A stretch of DNA of 64,000 nucleotides from Pseudomonas grimontii (lineage in GTDB: Bacteria > Pseudomonadota > Gammaproteobacteria > Pseudomonadales > Pseudomonadaceae), in the NCBI RefSeq assembly GCF_007858185.1, contig NZ_VFES01000002.1, positions 434,001 to 498,000 on the forward strand. Direction: 5' to 3'. Positions 8,329 to 16,254 of this stretch are shown here, one piece after another. Under the pieces are notes generated by a model. The model was not told the origin of the DNA. It saw only the letters and a list, made by a program, of their open reading frames with translations, and did not search any database. How positions within the stretch are numbered: position 1 is the first letter of the stretch; every line of letters begins with the position of its first letter. The position numbers were made by a program, and so were the translations under genes.

Positions 8329-8681
8329 TGCCAGAGTCCATCGGTATGTGGTCGGGTGTGTTGATGTTGCTGAGCTTTCCCTTAAATTTATATGTCATCT
8401 ATACAAGGCTTGAAGAGGCTGAAGACTATCTCAAGTTCAGCTCATTCATAGTGACGTTCAAATACAGGTTTGGATTCGGAGCGTTTGGTGGGAAGTTGAA
8501 ACGTCTCTTCGCTATTGCCCCTGTAATCCTTATGCCGAGGCTTTTTCAATGGAGATACCTCGTACTCGTTGAGGATGTGAAACGTATTCCAAGAAGTCTC
8601 AAACTTTGGATAGTAGTTCCCTACCTGCTCACTATGTCTTCCTTCGCTGGAATGGCCCTGTCTTGGTTTCTGACTGAGTAA
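8325..8681 (+). CDS. Small membrane protein, candidate immunity partner
   Basis: A 118-residue protein with hydrophobic segments near residues 8-25, 60-75 and 93-115. The first ATG overlaps the stop of the upstream candidate toxin (ATGA); a second ATG follows at once. Its codons are noticeably AT-richer than its neighbours, which suggests acquisition from elsewhere. I do not recognise a family. A membrane protein coupled to a protein with pore-like segments is the usual layout for an immunity protein guarding the inner membrane, which is the basis for this reading. Confidence 0.6.
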   Translation: MMPESIGMWSGVLMLLSFPLNLYVIYTRLEEAEDYLKFSSFIVTFKYRFGFGAFGGKLKRLFAIAPVILMPRLFQWRYLVLVEDVKRIPRSLKLWIVVPYLLTMSSFAGMALSWFLTE

Positions 8682-8695
8682 CGGTCATCGCAGGT

Positions 8696-8735
8696 AAAAA
8701 TAGGGGGAGCCGGTTAACCGGCTCCCCCTATTTTT
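8696..8735. terminator. Bidirectional terminator between convergent genes
   Basis: A 30-base perfect palindrome (8701-8730) flanked by five As and five Ts, so it can end transcription from both the candidate immunity gene (stop 8681) and the ferritin-like gene (stop 8746). Confidence 0.93.
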
Positions 8736-8745
8736 ATGCTTCGGA

Positions 8746-9276
8746 CTACAGGCTTTCGAGGATGTCGGCCATATCGTCCGCATGCTCTTCTTCCTGAGCC
8801 AGGATCTCTTCAAACAGACGGCGCGTGGTTGGATCCTTATCACCGATGTACTGGATGATTTCACGGTAGCTGTCCACCGCGATCCGCTCGGCCACCAGGT
8901 CTTCGTAGACCATTTCCTTCAAGCTGTTACCGGCCACGTATTGGGCGTGGGAGTTCTTCGACAGCAGGTCCGGGTTGAATTCCGGCTCGCCGCCCAGCTG
9001 CACGATGCGCTCGGCGAGTTTGTCGGCGTGCTCGGCTTCCTGGGTGGCGTGTTCGAGGAATTCCTGCGCGGCGACGGCAGCTTTGACGCCGCTGGCCATG
9101 AAGTAGTGGCGCTTGTAGCGCAGCACACACACCAGCTCAGTGGCCAGCGAGCCGTTGAGCAGGCGGATGATTTCTTCGCGGTCGGCGTCATAGCCCTCGG
9201 TCACGGCACCGTTTTCGACGTTCTGGCGCGCGCGGCTGCGCAGGGTCGCAACGTCAGTCAAGTTTGCTTCAGTCAT
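8746..9276 (-). CDS. Ferritin-like (bacterioferritin/Dps-type) protein
   Basis: A 176-residue four-helix protein. Ferritin-fold metal ligands appear as Glu in LATELVCVLRYKRHYF, the EAEHAD motif in helix 2, Glu in LVAERIAVDSYREI and the EEEHADD motif in helix 4. It corresponds to what is called a probable bacterioferritin at the same place in P. aeruginosa (PA4880). The predicted role is iron oxidation and storage or peroxide detoxification in the cytoplasm. The ribosome site AGGAG is well placed. No heme-ligand Met was identified, so classical bacterioferritin is less certain than the ferritin fold. Confidence 0.85.
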   Translation of the reverse strand: MTEANLTDVATLRSRARQNVENGAVTEGYDADREEIIRLLNGSLATELVCVLRYKRHYFMASGVKAAVAAQEFLEHATQEAEHADKLAERIVQLGGEPEFNPDLLSKNSHAQYVAGNSLKEMVYEDLVAERIAVDSYREIIQYIGDKDPTTRRLFEEILAQEEEHADDMADILESL

Positions 9277-9452
9277 CTCAATCTCCTGGGGCTAATCCGG
9301 TTTTACGCCACGCTCTGTCGGCGTGATCGCTCCAAGTTGTGAGTCACGGGCGCAGCAAAAAGTTTTATTGGATTTGCCTGGAGTGTCATCAGCGCGTCGC
9401 CGGAATTGCGCTAGCCTGCCATCATCCTTTCTTGATCAAGGACGTTCGCTTC

Positions 9453-10343
9453 ATGTCGCAGTCGTTAGCCACGCGTTACCCCTTGGTGCTGGTGCCCGGC
9501 ATGCTCGGGTTCGTGCGCCTGGGGTTGTTTCCCTACTGGTACGGCATTGTCCCGGCGCTGCGGGCGGGCGGGGCGCAGGTGTTTCCTATCCAGGTGGCGC
9601 CTTTGGATTCCAGCGAGGTGCGTGGCGAGCAGTTGTTGACGCAGATCGAGCGGATTCGCCTTGAAACCGGCGCCGACAAGGTCAACCTCATCGGCCATAG
9701 CCAGGGCGCCCTGACCGCCCGTTATGCGGCGGCCAAGCGCCCGGAGTGGGTGGCGTCGGTGACGTCGGTGGCCGGGCCCAACCACGGTTCGGAATTGGCG
9801 GACCATATCCACGCCCATCATCCGGCCGACAGCGTGAAGGGCCGGCTCATGAGCGCGCTGTTTCATCTGGTTGCCAGGGTGATGAGCCTATTGGAGACCG
9901 GCTATCGCGGCCCGCGCTTCAAGGCGGATTTACACGCCTCCCACCATTCCCTGACCAGCGCAGGCGTGGCGCTGTTCAACCGCGAGTATCCCCAAGGGTT
10001 GCCGCAAACCTGGGGTGGCCACGGGGCGGAGTTGGTCAATGGCGTACGCTATTACTCATGGTCCGGCACCTTGCAACCGGGCAAGACCGATCGCGGGCGC
10101 AACCTGCTGGACGGGACGAATCGAAGTTGCCGATTGTTCGCCCGCAGCTTCGTGCGCGAGAAGGGCCAGTGCGACGGCATGGTCGGACGCTACAGCTCGC
10201 ACCTGGGGCGGGTGATCGGCGATGACTACGCCCTCGACCACTTCGACATCGTCAATCAGTCCATGGGCTTGGTAGGCAAGGGCGCCGAGCCAATCCGGCT
10301 GTTCGTCGAGCATGCCCAGCGCCTGAAGGCGGCCGGGGTTTAA
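9453..10343 (+). CDS. Triacylglycerol lipase, P. fragi-like
   Basis: A 296-residue alpha/beta hydrolase. The nucleophile elbow GHSQG places catalytic Ser83; Asp241 (in CDGMVGRYSSHLG) and His263 (in YALDHFD) complete the triad. The VPGMLGF segment near residue 14 is the oxyanion-hole region. The sequence resembles family I bacterial lipases, and most closely what I remember of the P. fragi lipase. There is no signal peptide and no foldase gene beside it. Cys226 and Cys240 may form the family disulfide. The start is the ATG at 9453. The end overlaps the convergent exporter gene by four bases. Confidence 0.9.
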   Translation: MSQSLATRYPLVLVPGMLGFVRLGLFPYWYGIVPALRAGGAQVFPIQVAPLDSSEVRGEQLLTQIERIRLETGADKVNLIGHSQGALTARYAAAKRPEWVASVTSVAGPNHGSELADHIHAHHPADSVKGRLMSALFHLVARVMSLLETGYRGPRFKADLHASHHSLTSAGVALFNREYPQGLPQTWGGHGAELVNGVRYYSWSGTLQPGKTDRGRNLLDGTNRSCRLFARSFVREKGQCDGMVGRYSSHLGRVIGDDYALDHFDIVNQSMGLVGKGAEPIRLFVEHAQRLKAAGV

Positions 10344-11218
10344 GCCTGGCGACGCACCGGTGTGGTCCAACGCTCGGACAAAATCACCCCGCCCAAGGTC
10401 AGCAAGCCCCCCACCAGGTGATACAGCGCCAACTCTTCCTTCAACACCACGGCGGCAATCAACGCGGTAATCAACGGCAGCAGGTTGAAAAACAGCGTCG
10501 TGCGGCTTGGCCCCAGGGTCTTCACCGAATGCATCCACGCCAGTGGCGCGAGCATCGAAGCCAGCAAGCACGCATAGAGCACCAGTGGAATATTCGCCCA
10601 GCCCAGGCCGGCTTTTGTCGAGAACAGAAACAGCGGAAACAGCACCAGCACTGCCACCAGTACTTGCAAATACAGGAGCACCAGCGGCGGCAGGCGCAGT
10701 TGCCATTTTTTCAACAGGGTGCTGTAGACCGCGTACGCCAGGGTGGCGACCAGCATCATCGCGTCGCCGAGGTTCACGCCGTGCTGCAGCAACGCGTCGA
10801 GGCTGCCGGCCGACACCACCACCACAACCCCAGCGAACGACAGCACCGCACCCGTCAGCGCGCCAAAGGTCAGGCGCTGGCCCAGGCTGATGATCGCCGC
10901 CGTCAAGGCCATCAACGGCATCAACGACAGGATGATGCCCATATTGGTGGCGCTGGTCAGCGAGGCGGCGTAGTACGCCAGGCTTTGGTACACCGCCATG
11001 CCCAGCACGCCAAGGACGCAGATCTTGCCCAGGTTCGGGCGGATCAGCGGCCAGTTGGCGATGACTGGCTTGAGCATGAACGGTGTAAACAGCAGTGCTG
11101 CCAGCAACCAGCGGTAAAAGCCGATTTCAGCGGGGAAGATCGAACCCACGGCCAGTTTGTTGACCACGGTATTGCCGGCCCAGATAAAGATGGCCAGCAG
11201 GGGATACGCGTATTGCAT
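10340..11218 (-). CDS. EamA/DMT superfamily transporter
   Basis: A 292-residue protein with about ten membrane segments in two EamA repeats (first from residue 3, second from about residue 145). Such proteins usually export amino acids or other small metabolites; the substrate cannot be read from sequence. The start MQYAYPLLAIFIWAG fits the family; the extra upstream codons do not. Divergent from an AraC-type regulator starting 97 bases away, which may control it. Confidence 0.88.
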   Translation of the reverse strand: MQYAYPLLAIFIWAGNTVVNKLAVGSIFPAEIGFYRWLLAALLFTPFMLKPVIANWPLIRPNLGKICVLGVLGMAVYQSLAYYAASLTSATNMGIILSLMPLMALTAAIISLGQRLTFGALTGAVLSFAGVVVVVSAGSLDALLQHGVNLGDAMMLVATLAYAVYSTLLKKWQLRLPPLVLLYLQVLVAVLVLFPLFLFSTKAGLGWANIPLVLYACLLASMLAPLAWMHSVKTLGPSRTTLFFNLLPLITALIAAVVLKEELALYHLVGGLLTLGGVILSERWTTPVRRQA

Positions 11219-11315
11219 CGAAAGAAACCAAGTGTGTTGATGAGGCAGGATTATCCCTTGTCTGGATCGAAGCCTATACTGCGACCCAGACAAACGACCT
11301 CTGTATCCAGACAAT

Positions 11316-12104
11316 ATGGCCAGACACACCGTACGCCTCGCGGATTTTGGCCGCCTGCCCAGCCCCGTGTACTTCCGTTACTCCGATTTTGCCCCCGACA
11401 CTGAGTGCACCCCGCACCAGCATGTCTGGGGTTCGCTGGACTACTCCGCCAGTGGCGTGATGCGCATGGAAGTGGCCGGCAACCGCTTTATGTCGCCGCC
11501 GCAGTACGCGGTGTGGATCCCACCCAATACCGAACACAGCTCCTACAACGCCCAGGCGATTGTCTACCGTTCGGTGGGCCTTTCGCCGCAGCTCTGCGAG
11601 CAATTGCCCAAGCAGCCTTGCACCCTGGCGATCAGCGAAATCCTCAAGGCCATTCTCAGCGACTTCGCCCAGCGAGACGTCAACATCCCACACACCGATG
11701 CCGATATTCGCCTGGCCCAGGTGCTGGTCGATCAACTCAAGCAGGCGCCGATCCACGAGTGTTTCTTGCCCTACGCCCGCCACCCGGGGCTGCTCGGCGT
11801 ATTGGAAGGCATGCAAGCCGACCCCGGCGACAATCGCCCCTTGGCGCACTGGGCCGAGCAGGTGCATGTAAGCGAGCGCACCCTGGCGCGACAATTTGTG
11901 CGCGAACTGGGCATGAGCTTCGGCGAATGGCGCCAGCGCTTGCGCTACCTCGCCGCAATCGAAGCCCTCGACAGCGAGCGCAGTGTGCAAAATGTGGCGT
12001 TTGACCTCGGCTACAGCAGCGCCTCGGCGTTTATCGCGATGTTCCAGCGCCAGGCCGGCTGTACGCCGGAGCAGTACCGGCGGACGAATATTCGCGGCCG
12101 ATGA
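11316..12104 (+). CDS. AraC family transcriptional regulator
   Basis: A 262-residue regulator with an N-terminal cupin (TECTPHQHVWGSLDYS, then WIPPNTEHS) and a C-terminal AraC double helix-turn-helix (VSERTLARQFVRELGMSFGEW, then VQNVAFDLGYSSASAFIAMF). The pattern of AraC regulators divergent from a DMT exporter suggests it responds to a small molecule and activates the neighbouring exporter, but the ligand is unknown. Confidence 0.9.
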   Translation: MARHTVRLADFGRLPSPVYFRYSDFAPDTECTPHQHVWGSLDYSASGVMRMEVAGNRFMSPPQYAVWIPPNTEHSSYNAQAIVYRSVGLSPQLCEQLPKQPCTLAISEILKAILSDFAQRDVNIPHTDADIRLAQVLVDQLKQAPIHECFLPYARHPGLLGVLEGMQADPGDNRPLAHWAEQVHVSERTLARQFVRELGMSFGEWRQRLRYLAAIEALDSERSVQNVAFDLGYSSASAFIAMFQRQAGCTPEQYRRTNIRGR

Positions 12105-12175
12105 AGATGTAACAAGGTTTGGCTACACTGCTGGGGAGGCCGTGCCTTCCGGCACGGTAACAGGGAGAAAACTCC

Positions 12176-12475
12176 ATGAAGATGCTGCGTATTCCGCTGT
12201 TGATGATGGGCCTGCTGCTGTGTTCCCAGGGCTTCGCCGCTACCGCCCAGCAAAACAAGATGACCACCTGCAATGCCGAAGCCACCACCAAGACGCTCAA
12301 GGGCGACGAGCGCAAGGCTTTCATGAAAACCTGCCTGTCGGCTCCGGCGGCCAATGATGCGAAGACGCTTACGCCGCAGCAGCAGAAGATGAAGGATTGC
12401 AATGCGTCGGCGAAAACCAAGGCGCTGACCGGCGATGCGCGCAAAACGTTCATGAGTACCTGCCTGAAGAATTGA
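12176..12475 (+). CDS. psiF: PsiF family small periplasmic protein
   Basis: A 99-residue protein: signal peptide (residues 1-22), then two PsiF repeats, each with a Cys pair (KMTTCNAEATTKTLKGDERK...MKTCL and KMKDCNASAKTKALTGDARK...MSTCL). The Cys pairs probably form disulfides. PsiF is phosphate-starvation induced in E. coli; its biochemical role is unknown. Preceded by AGGGAGAAAA as ribosome site. Confidence 0.88.
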   Translation: MKMLRIPLLMMGLLLCSQGFAATAQQNKMTTCNAEATTKTLKGDERKAFMKTCLSAPAANDAKTLTPQQQKMKDCNASAKTKALTGDARKTFMSTCLKN

Positions 12476-12520
12476 TAGCCCCCGGCCCTAGAAGGCTGCG
12501 ACACTCGCACGCAGCCCACC

Positions 12521-12634
12521 TGTAGGAGCGAGGGGGACGCCTAGTTCTTGCTCGCGAAGAACGCAATTACCCCGCGTTTATTCAGAATAAACGCGTTATC
12601 GTTGGCGACCTTCGCGAGCAAGCTCGCTCCTACA
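12521..12634. repeat. REP pair of the GTAGGAGCGAG class with an internal palindrome
   Basis: The right end reads as a complete REP (ttcgcgagcaagctcgctcc then TACA) and the left end as its degenerate inverse (TGTAGGAGCGAG, then diverged, then CTCGCGAAG). Between them lies a separate ten-pair palindrome CGCGTTTATT/AATAAACGCG. It fills most of the gap between psiF and the AI-2E permease gene. Confidence 0.75.
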
Positions 12635-12665
12635 CATCCTTTAACGCCGTTCGTTTTGAGGCTGT

Positions 12666-13679
12666 ATGCCAACGTTTTCTCAGCGTCATGTGTTGTTGCT
12701 GTCCAGCTACATCATCATTTTCGGCGGGTTGTTGCTGGTATTGCCGCTGAAATTGCTGCCCAGCCTGCTGGCCGGCCTGTTGGTCTATGAACTGGTCAAC
12801 ATGCTCACCCCCCAACTGCAACGGCTGATCGAAGGCCGCCGCGCGCGCTGGCTGGCGGTGGCCTTGCTCGGCACCCTGATCGTCAGCGTGCTCGCCCTGA
12901 TCTTCGCCGGCGCCATCAGCTTCCTGCTCCACGAAGCGGAAAATCCCGGGGCCTCCCTCGACAAGTTCATGGGGGTGGTCGACCGCGCGCGCGGCCAGTT
13001 GCCGCCGTTCCTCGATGCCTACCTGCCCGCCAGTGCCGCCGAGTTCCGCGTGGCCATCGGCGACTGGCTGAGCAAGCACCTGAGCGAACTGCAACTGGTC
13101 GGCAAGGACGCCGCCCACATGTTCGTCACCCTGCTGATCGGCATGGTGCTCGGCGCGATCATCGCCCTGCAGCGGGTGCCCGACCTGACCAAGCGCAAAC
13201 CCCTGGCGGCCGCGCTGTTCGACCGCCTGCACCTGCTGGTCCAGGCCTTTCGCAACATCGTCTTCGCGCAAATCAAGATCGCCGCGCTCAACACTGTCTT
13301 TACCGCGATCTTCCTGGCAGTGGTGCTGCCGTTGTGCGGCATTCACCTGCCGCTGACCAAGACCCTGATCGTGCTGACCTTCCTGCTCGGCCTGTTGCCA
13401 GTGATCGGCAACCTGATGTCCAACACCCTGATCACCGTCGTCGCGTTGTCGCTGTCGATGTGGGTGGCAGTGGCAGCGTTGGGCTATTTGATCGTGATCC
13501 ACAAGGTCGAGTACTTCCTCAACGCGCGCATCGTCGGCGGGCAGATCAGTGCCAAATCGTGGGAGTTGCTCCTGGCGATGCTGGTATTTGAAGCGGCGTT
13601 TGGTTTGCCGGGGGTGGTGGCGGGGCCGATTTACTACGCGTACCTGAAGAGTGAGCTGAAGCTCGGCGGGATGGTTTAA
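12666..13679 (+). CDS. AI-2E family transporter (PerM/TqsA type)
   Basis: A 337-residue inner-membrane protein with about eight hydrophobic segments and the family pattern LGLLPVIGNLMSNTLITVVAL followed by GGQISAKSWELLLAMLVFEAAFGLPGVVAGPIYYAYLK split over the C-terminal third. Members export autoinducer-2 or act as Na+/Li+-H+ antiporters; the substrate here is unknown. Monocistronic and convergent with the Hsp70 gene. Confidence 0.85.
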   Translation: MPTFSQRHVLLLSSYIIIFGGLLLVLPLKLLPSLLAGLLVYELVNMLTPQLQRLIEGRRARWLAVALLGTLIVSVLALIFAGAISFLLHEAENPGASLDKFMGVVDRARGQLPPFLDAYLPASAAEFRVAIGDWLSKHLSELQLVGKDAAHMFVTLLIGMVLGAIIALQRVPDLTKRKPLAAALFDRLHLLVQAFRNIVFAQIKIAALNTVFTAIFLAVVLPLCGIHLPLTKTLIVLTFLLGLLPVIGNLMSNTLITVVALSLSMWVAVAALGYLIVIHKVEYFLNARIVGGQISAKSWELLLAMLVFEAAFGLPGVVAGPIYYAYLKSELKLGGMV

Positions 13680-13695
13680 GAGCAGCTGTGAGTGA

Positions 13696-13762
13696 CAAGC
13701 TTCAAGCTGCAAGCAGGAGCAGATTTGCTTTTACTTGCAGCTTGCAGCTCAAAGCTTGCCGC
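13696..13762. repeat. Inverted repeat of the GCAAGCTGCAAG family (copy B)
   Basis: Left arm AAGCTTCAAGCTGCAAGC, spacer with GAGCAGATTTGCTTTT, right arm ACTTGCAGCTTGCAGCTC. It occupies the whole gap between two convergent genes and may act as a shared transcription end. Confidence 0.8.
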
Positions 13763-15031
13763 TTAAGATCCGTACCGCTTGCTCGCTTCAATCGCCAAAC
13801 CGCTGCCAATACTGCCGAAGATATTCCCTTCCACATGCCGGGCATTCGGCAGCATGGCCGAGATGCTGTGGCGCAGCGCTGGAATGCCGCTGGAACCGCC
13901 GGTAAAGAACACCGTGTCCACCTGGGCCACCGCCACCGAAGCATCGGTGAGCAACTGCGTCACGCTGTTACGCACGCGTTCCAGCAAGCCGTCGATGGCC
14001 GACTCGAACAGTGCGCGGCTCAGGTCCACGCTCAACCCAGGCTCAACGCGGTCCAGCAGCACGTGGCGGTTGTCGTCGTGGGTGAGTTGGATCTTGGTTT
14101 CTTCCACTTCCATGGCCAGCCAGTGCCCGGCGCGCTGTTCGATCAGCTTGAACAGGCGGTCGATGCCGCCGGTGTCTTCGATGTCGTAGCGCATGCTGCC
14201 CAGGGCCAGCTGGGATTTTTGCGAGTACACCGAGTTGATGGTGTGCCAGGTCGCCAGGTTCATGTGGTGGCTGGTGGGCATGTAGGCGCCGCTTTTCATG
14301 CGGCTGCCGTAGCCGAACAGCGGCATCATGCCGGCCAGGGACAGTTGCTTGTCGAAGTCGGTCCCGCCGATGTGCACGCCGCCGGTGGCGAGGATGTCGT
14401 CCTGGCGGTTGTCGTTGTGGCGGCGGTCCGGAGAGAGGCGCACCAGTGAGAAGTCGGACGTACCACCGCCGATGTCGACGATCAGTACCAGCTCTTCCTT
14501 CTCGATGGTGGACTCGTAGTCGAACGCGGCGGCAATCGGTTCGTACTGGAAAGAGATGTCCTTGAACCCGATCTTGCGCGCCACGTCGACCAAGGTGTTT
14601 TCGGCTTCCTGGTCGGCCATCGGGTCGTCATCGACGAAAAACACCGGGCGGCCCAGCACCACTTCTTCGAACTCGCGGCCGGCGGTGGTTTCGGCACGGC
14701 TCTTGAGTTGGCCGATAAATAGCGCCAGCAGGTCGGTGAATGGCATCGCCGTGCCCAATACGCTGGTGTCGTGCTTGATCAACTTGGAACCCAGCAGGCT
14801 CTTGAGCGAGCGCATCAGCCGGCCTTCGTAGTTCTCCAGGTATTCGTGCAGGGCCAGGCGACCGTAGACCGGGCGGCGCTCCTCGAAGTTGAAGAACACC
14901 ACCGACGGCAGGGTGATCTTGTCGTCCTCCAGCGCGATAAGCGTTTCCATGCCGGGGCGGATCCAGCCGACGGTGGAGTTGGACGTGCCGAAGTCGATAC
15001 CGCAGGCACGGGCTGGGGATGGGTTTTTCAT
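13763..15031 (-). CDS. yegD: Hsp70 family protein, YegD-like
   Basis: A 422-residue actin-fold ATPase: phosphate 1 loop GIDFGTSNSTVGW at residues 10-22, DIGGGTSDF in the middle and FTGGSSGIP near the C-terminus. It holds only the nucleotide-binding domain and lacks the DnaK substrate domain, as in E. coli YegD. Its client or partner is unknown. The start MKNPSPARACG at 15031 is preferred; upstream codons are not conserved-looking. Divergent from a CbpA gene, and the pairing of an Hsp70-like ATPase with a J-protein is suggestive of joint function. Confidence 0.9.
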   Translation of the reverse strand: MKNPSPARACGIDFGTSNSTVGWIRPGMETLIALEDDKITLPSVVFFNFEERRPVYGRLALHEYLENYEGRLMRSLKSLLGSKLIKHDTSVLGTAMPFTDLLALFIGQLKSRAETTAGREFEEVVLGRPVFFVDDDPMADQEAENTLVDVARKIGFKDISFQYEPIAAAFDYESTIEKEELVLIVDIGGGTSDFSLVRLSPDRRHNDNRQDDILATGGVHIGGTDFDKQLSLAGMMPLFGYGSRMKSGAYMPTSHHMNLATWHTINSVYSQKSQLALGSMRYDIEDTGGIDRLFKLIEQRAGHWLAMEVEETKIQLTHDDNRHVLLDRVEPGLSVDLSRALFESAIDGLLERVRNSVTQLLTDASVAVAQVDTVFFTGGSSGIPALRHSISAMLPNARHVEGNIFGSIGSGLAIEASKRYGS

Positions 15032-15269
15032 GTCTATCGGGTTCCGGTTGAAAAACGGCCGCGCAGTGTATGCCAGTCGAGGGCGGATGCGTAGGCCGAC
15101 CATCCGTTAAATCGTGCTTGAAAGTTCAGCATTTGCCCCCACATCTGGTGCATACGGCAAGCGCCGATAACACTTTGACGCACCCCCAGGCCACACGACT
15201 CAACAGCTGCAAACCAGCGCACGTTGTGCCCCGGGCTGTGCGATCTCGATTAAGGATGGTGAACCGCCG
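15032..15269. other. Divergent promoter region, Hsp70 homologue and cbpA
   Basis: About 240 bases between divergent chaperone genes with no credible open frame. A heat-shock sigma-32 promoter would be expected, but I could not place convincing boxes. A ribosome site AAGGATGGTG precedes cbpA. Confidence 0.45.
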
Positions 15270-16208
15270 ATGGATTTTAAAGACTACTACAAGATTCTGG
15301 GTGTCGAGCCGAGCGCCGATGACAAGGAAATCAAGGCCGCCTATCGCAAGCTCGCGCGCAAATATCACCCGGACGTGAGTAAGGAAAAAGACGCCGAAGC
15401 CAAGTTCAAGGACGCGTCCGAAGCCTATGAAGCGCTTAAAAGCGCGGACAAGCGCGCTGAATACGACGAGCTGCGCAAATACGGCCAGCATGGCCAGCCG
15501 TTCCAGGGCCCGCCAGGTTGGCAGAGCCGTGGCGGGTTTGGCGGCGGTCAGGACCAAGGGGACTTTTCCGACTTTTTCAGCTCGATCTTCGGTTCGCGCG
15601 GCGATGCCTTTGGTGGCGGCCAGCGCCGTCCCACCGGGCGTAAAGGCCAGGACGTGGAGATGCAGCTGTCGGTGTTCCTCGAAGAGACGCTGTCCACCGA
15701 GTCCAAGCAGGTCACCTTCCAGGTGCCGCAATACGACCCCTCGGGCCGGCACGTCAGCAATACCGTCAAGAGCCTGAACGTGAAGATCCCGGCCGGTGTG
15801 GCCGACGGTGAGCGTATCCGCCTCAAGGGCCAGGGCGCACCGGGGATTGGTGGTGGGGCCAATGGTGACCTGTACCTGATCATCAAGTTTGCACCGCACC
15901 CCAAATTCGAAGTGGATGGCGAAAACCTGATCATCAACCTGCCGCTGGCGCCGTGGGAATTGGCGCTGGGCGCGGAAGTGGCAGTGCCGACCCTGACCGG
16001 CAAGATCAACCTCAAGGTGCCTGCCGGCAGCCAAAACGGCCAGCGCATGCGCGCCAAGGGCCATGGCTTGCTGAACAAGGCCGGGCAGCGTGGCTTCCTG
16101 TACGTGCAGCTCAAAGCGGTGATGCCACCGGCAGGCGATGACGACGTGAAAGCGTTGTGGCAGGAGCTGGCGAAAAAAGCCGCTTTTAACCCGCGCGAGC
16201 AGTTCTAA
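15270..16208 (+). CDS. cbpA: DnaJ-class co-chaperone CbpA
   Basis: A 312-residue protein with a J domain at residues 4-69 carrying the HPD tripeptide ([10 protein letters not shown]), a Gly/Phe-rich linker ([10 protein letters not shown]...[11 protein letters not shown]) and two C-terminal beta-sandwich domains. It lacks the DnaJ zinc finger, which separates CbpA from DnaJ. CbpA stimulates DnaK ATPase and binds curved DNA in E. coli. No cbpM modulator gene follows; the next gene is convergent ureC. Confidence 0.93.
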   Translation: MDFKDYYKILGVEPSADDKEIKAAYRKLARKYHPDVSKEKDAEAKFKDASEAYEALKSADKRAEYDELRKYGQHGQPFQGPPGWQSRGGFGGGQDQGDFSDFFSSIFGSRGDAFGGGQRRPTGRKGQDVEMQLSVFLEETLSTESKQVTFQVPQYDPSGRHVSNTVKSLNVKIPAGVADGERIRLKGQGAPGIGGGANGDLYLIIKFAPHPKFEVDGENLIINLPLAPWELALGAEVAVPTLTGKINLKVPAGSQNGQRMRAKGHGLLNKAGQRGFLYVQLKAVMPPAGDDDVKALWQELAKKAAFNPREQF

Positions 16209-16215
16209 GGGGATT

Positions 16216-16245
16216 TGTGGTGAGGGCACAAGCTCCCTCACCACA
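16216..16245. terminator. Hairpin between convergent cbpA and ureC
   Basis: Perfect 11-pair stem TGTGGTGAGGG/CCCTCACCACA with an 8-base loop, lying between the stops at 16208 and 16255. There is no T run, so it may be a weak or factor-assisted terminator, or a transcript-end stabiliser. Confidence 0.55.
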
Positions 16246-16254
16246 GGTTTCAAG

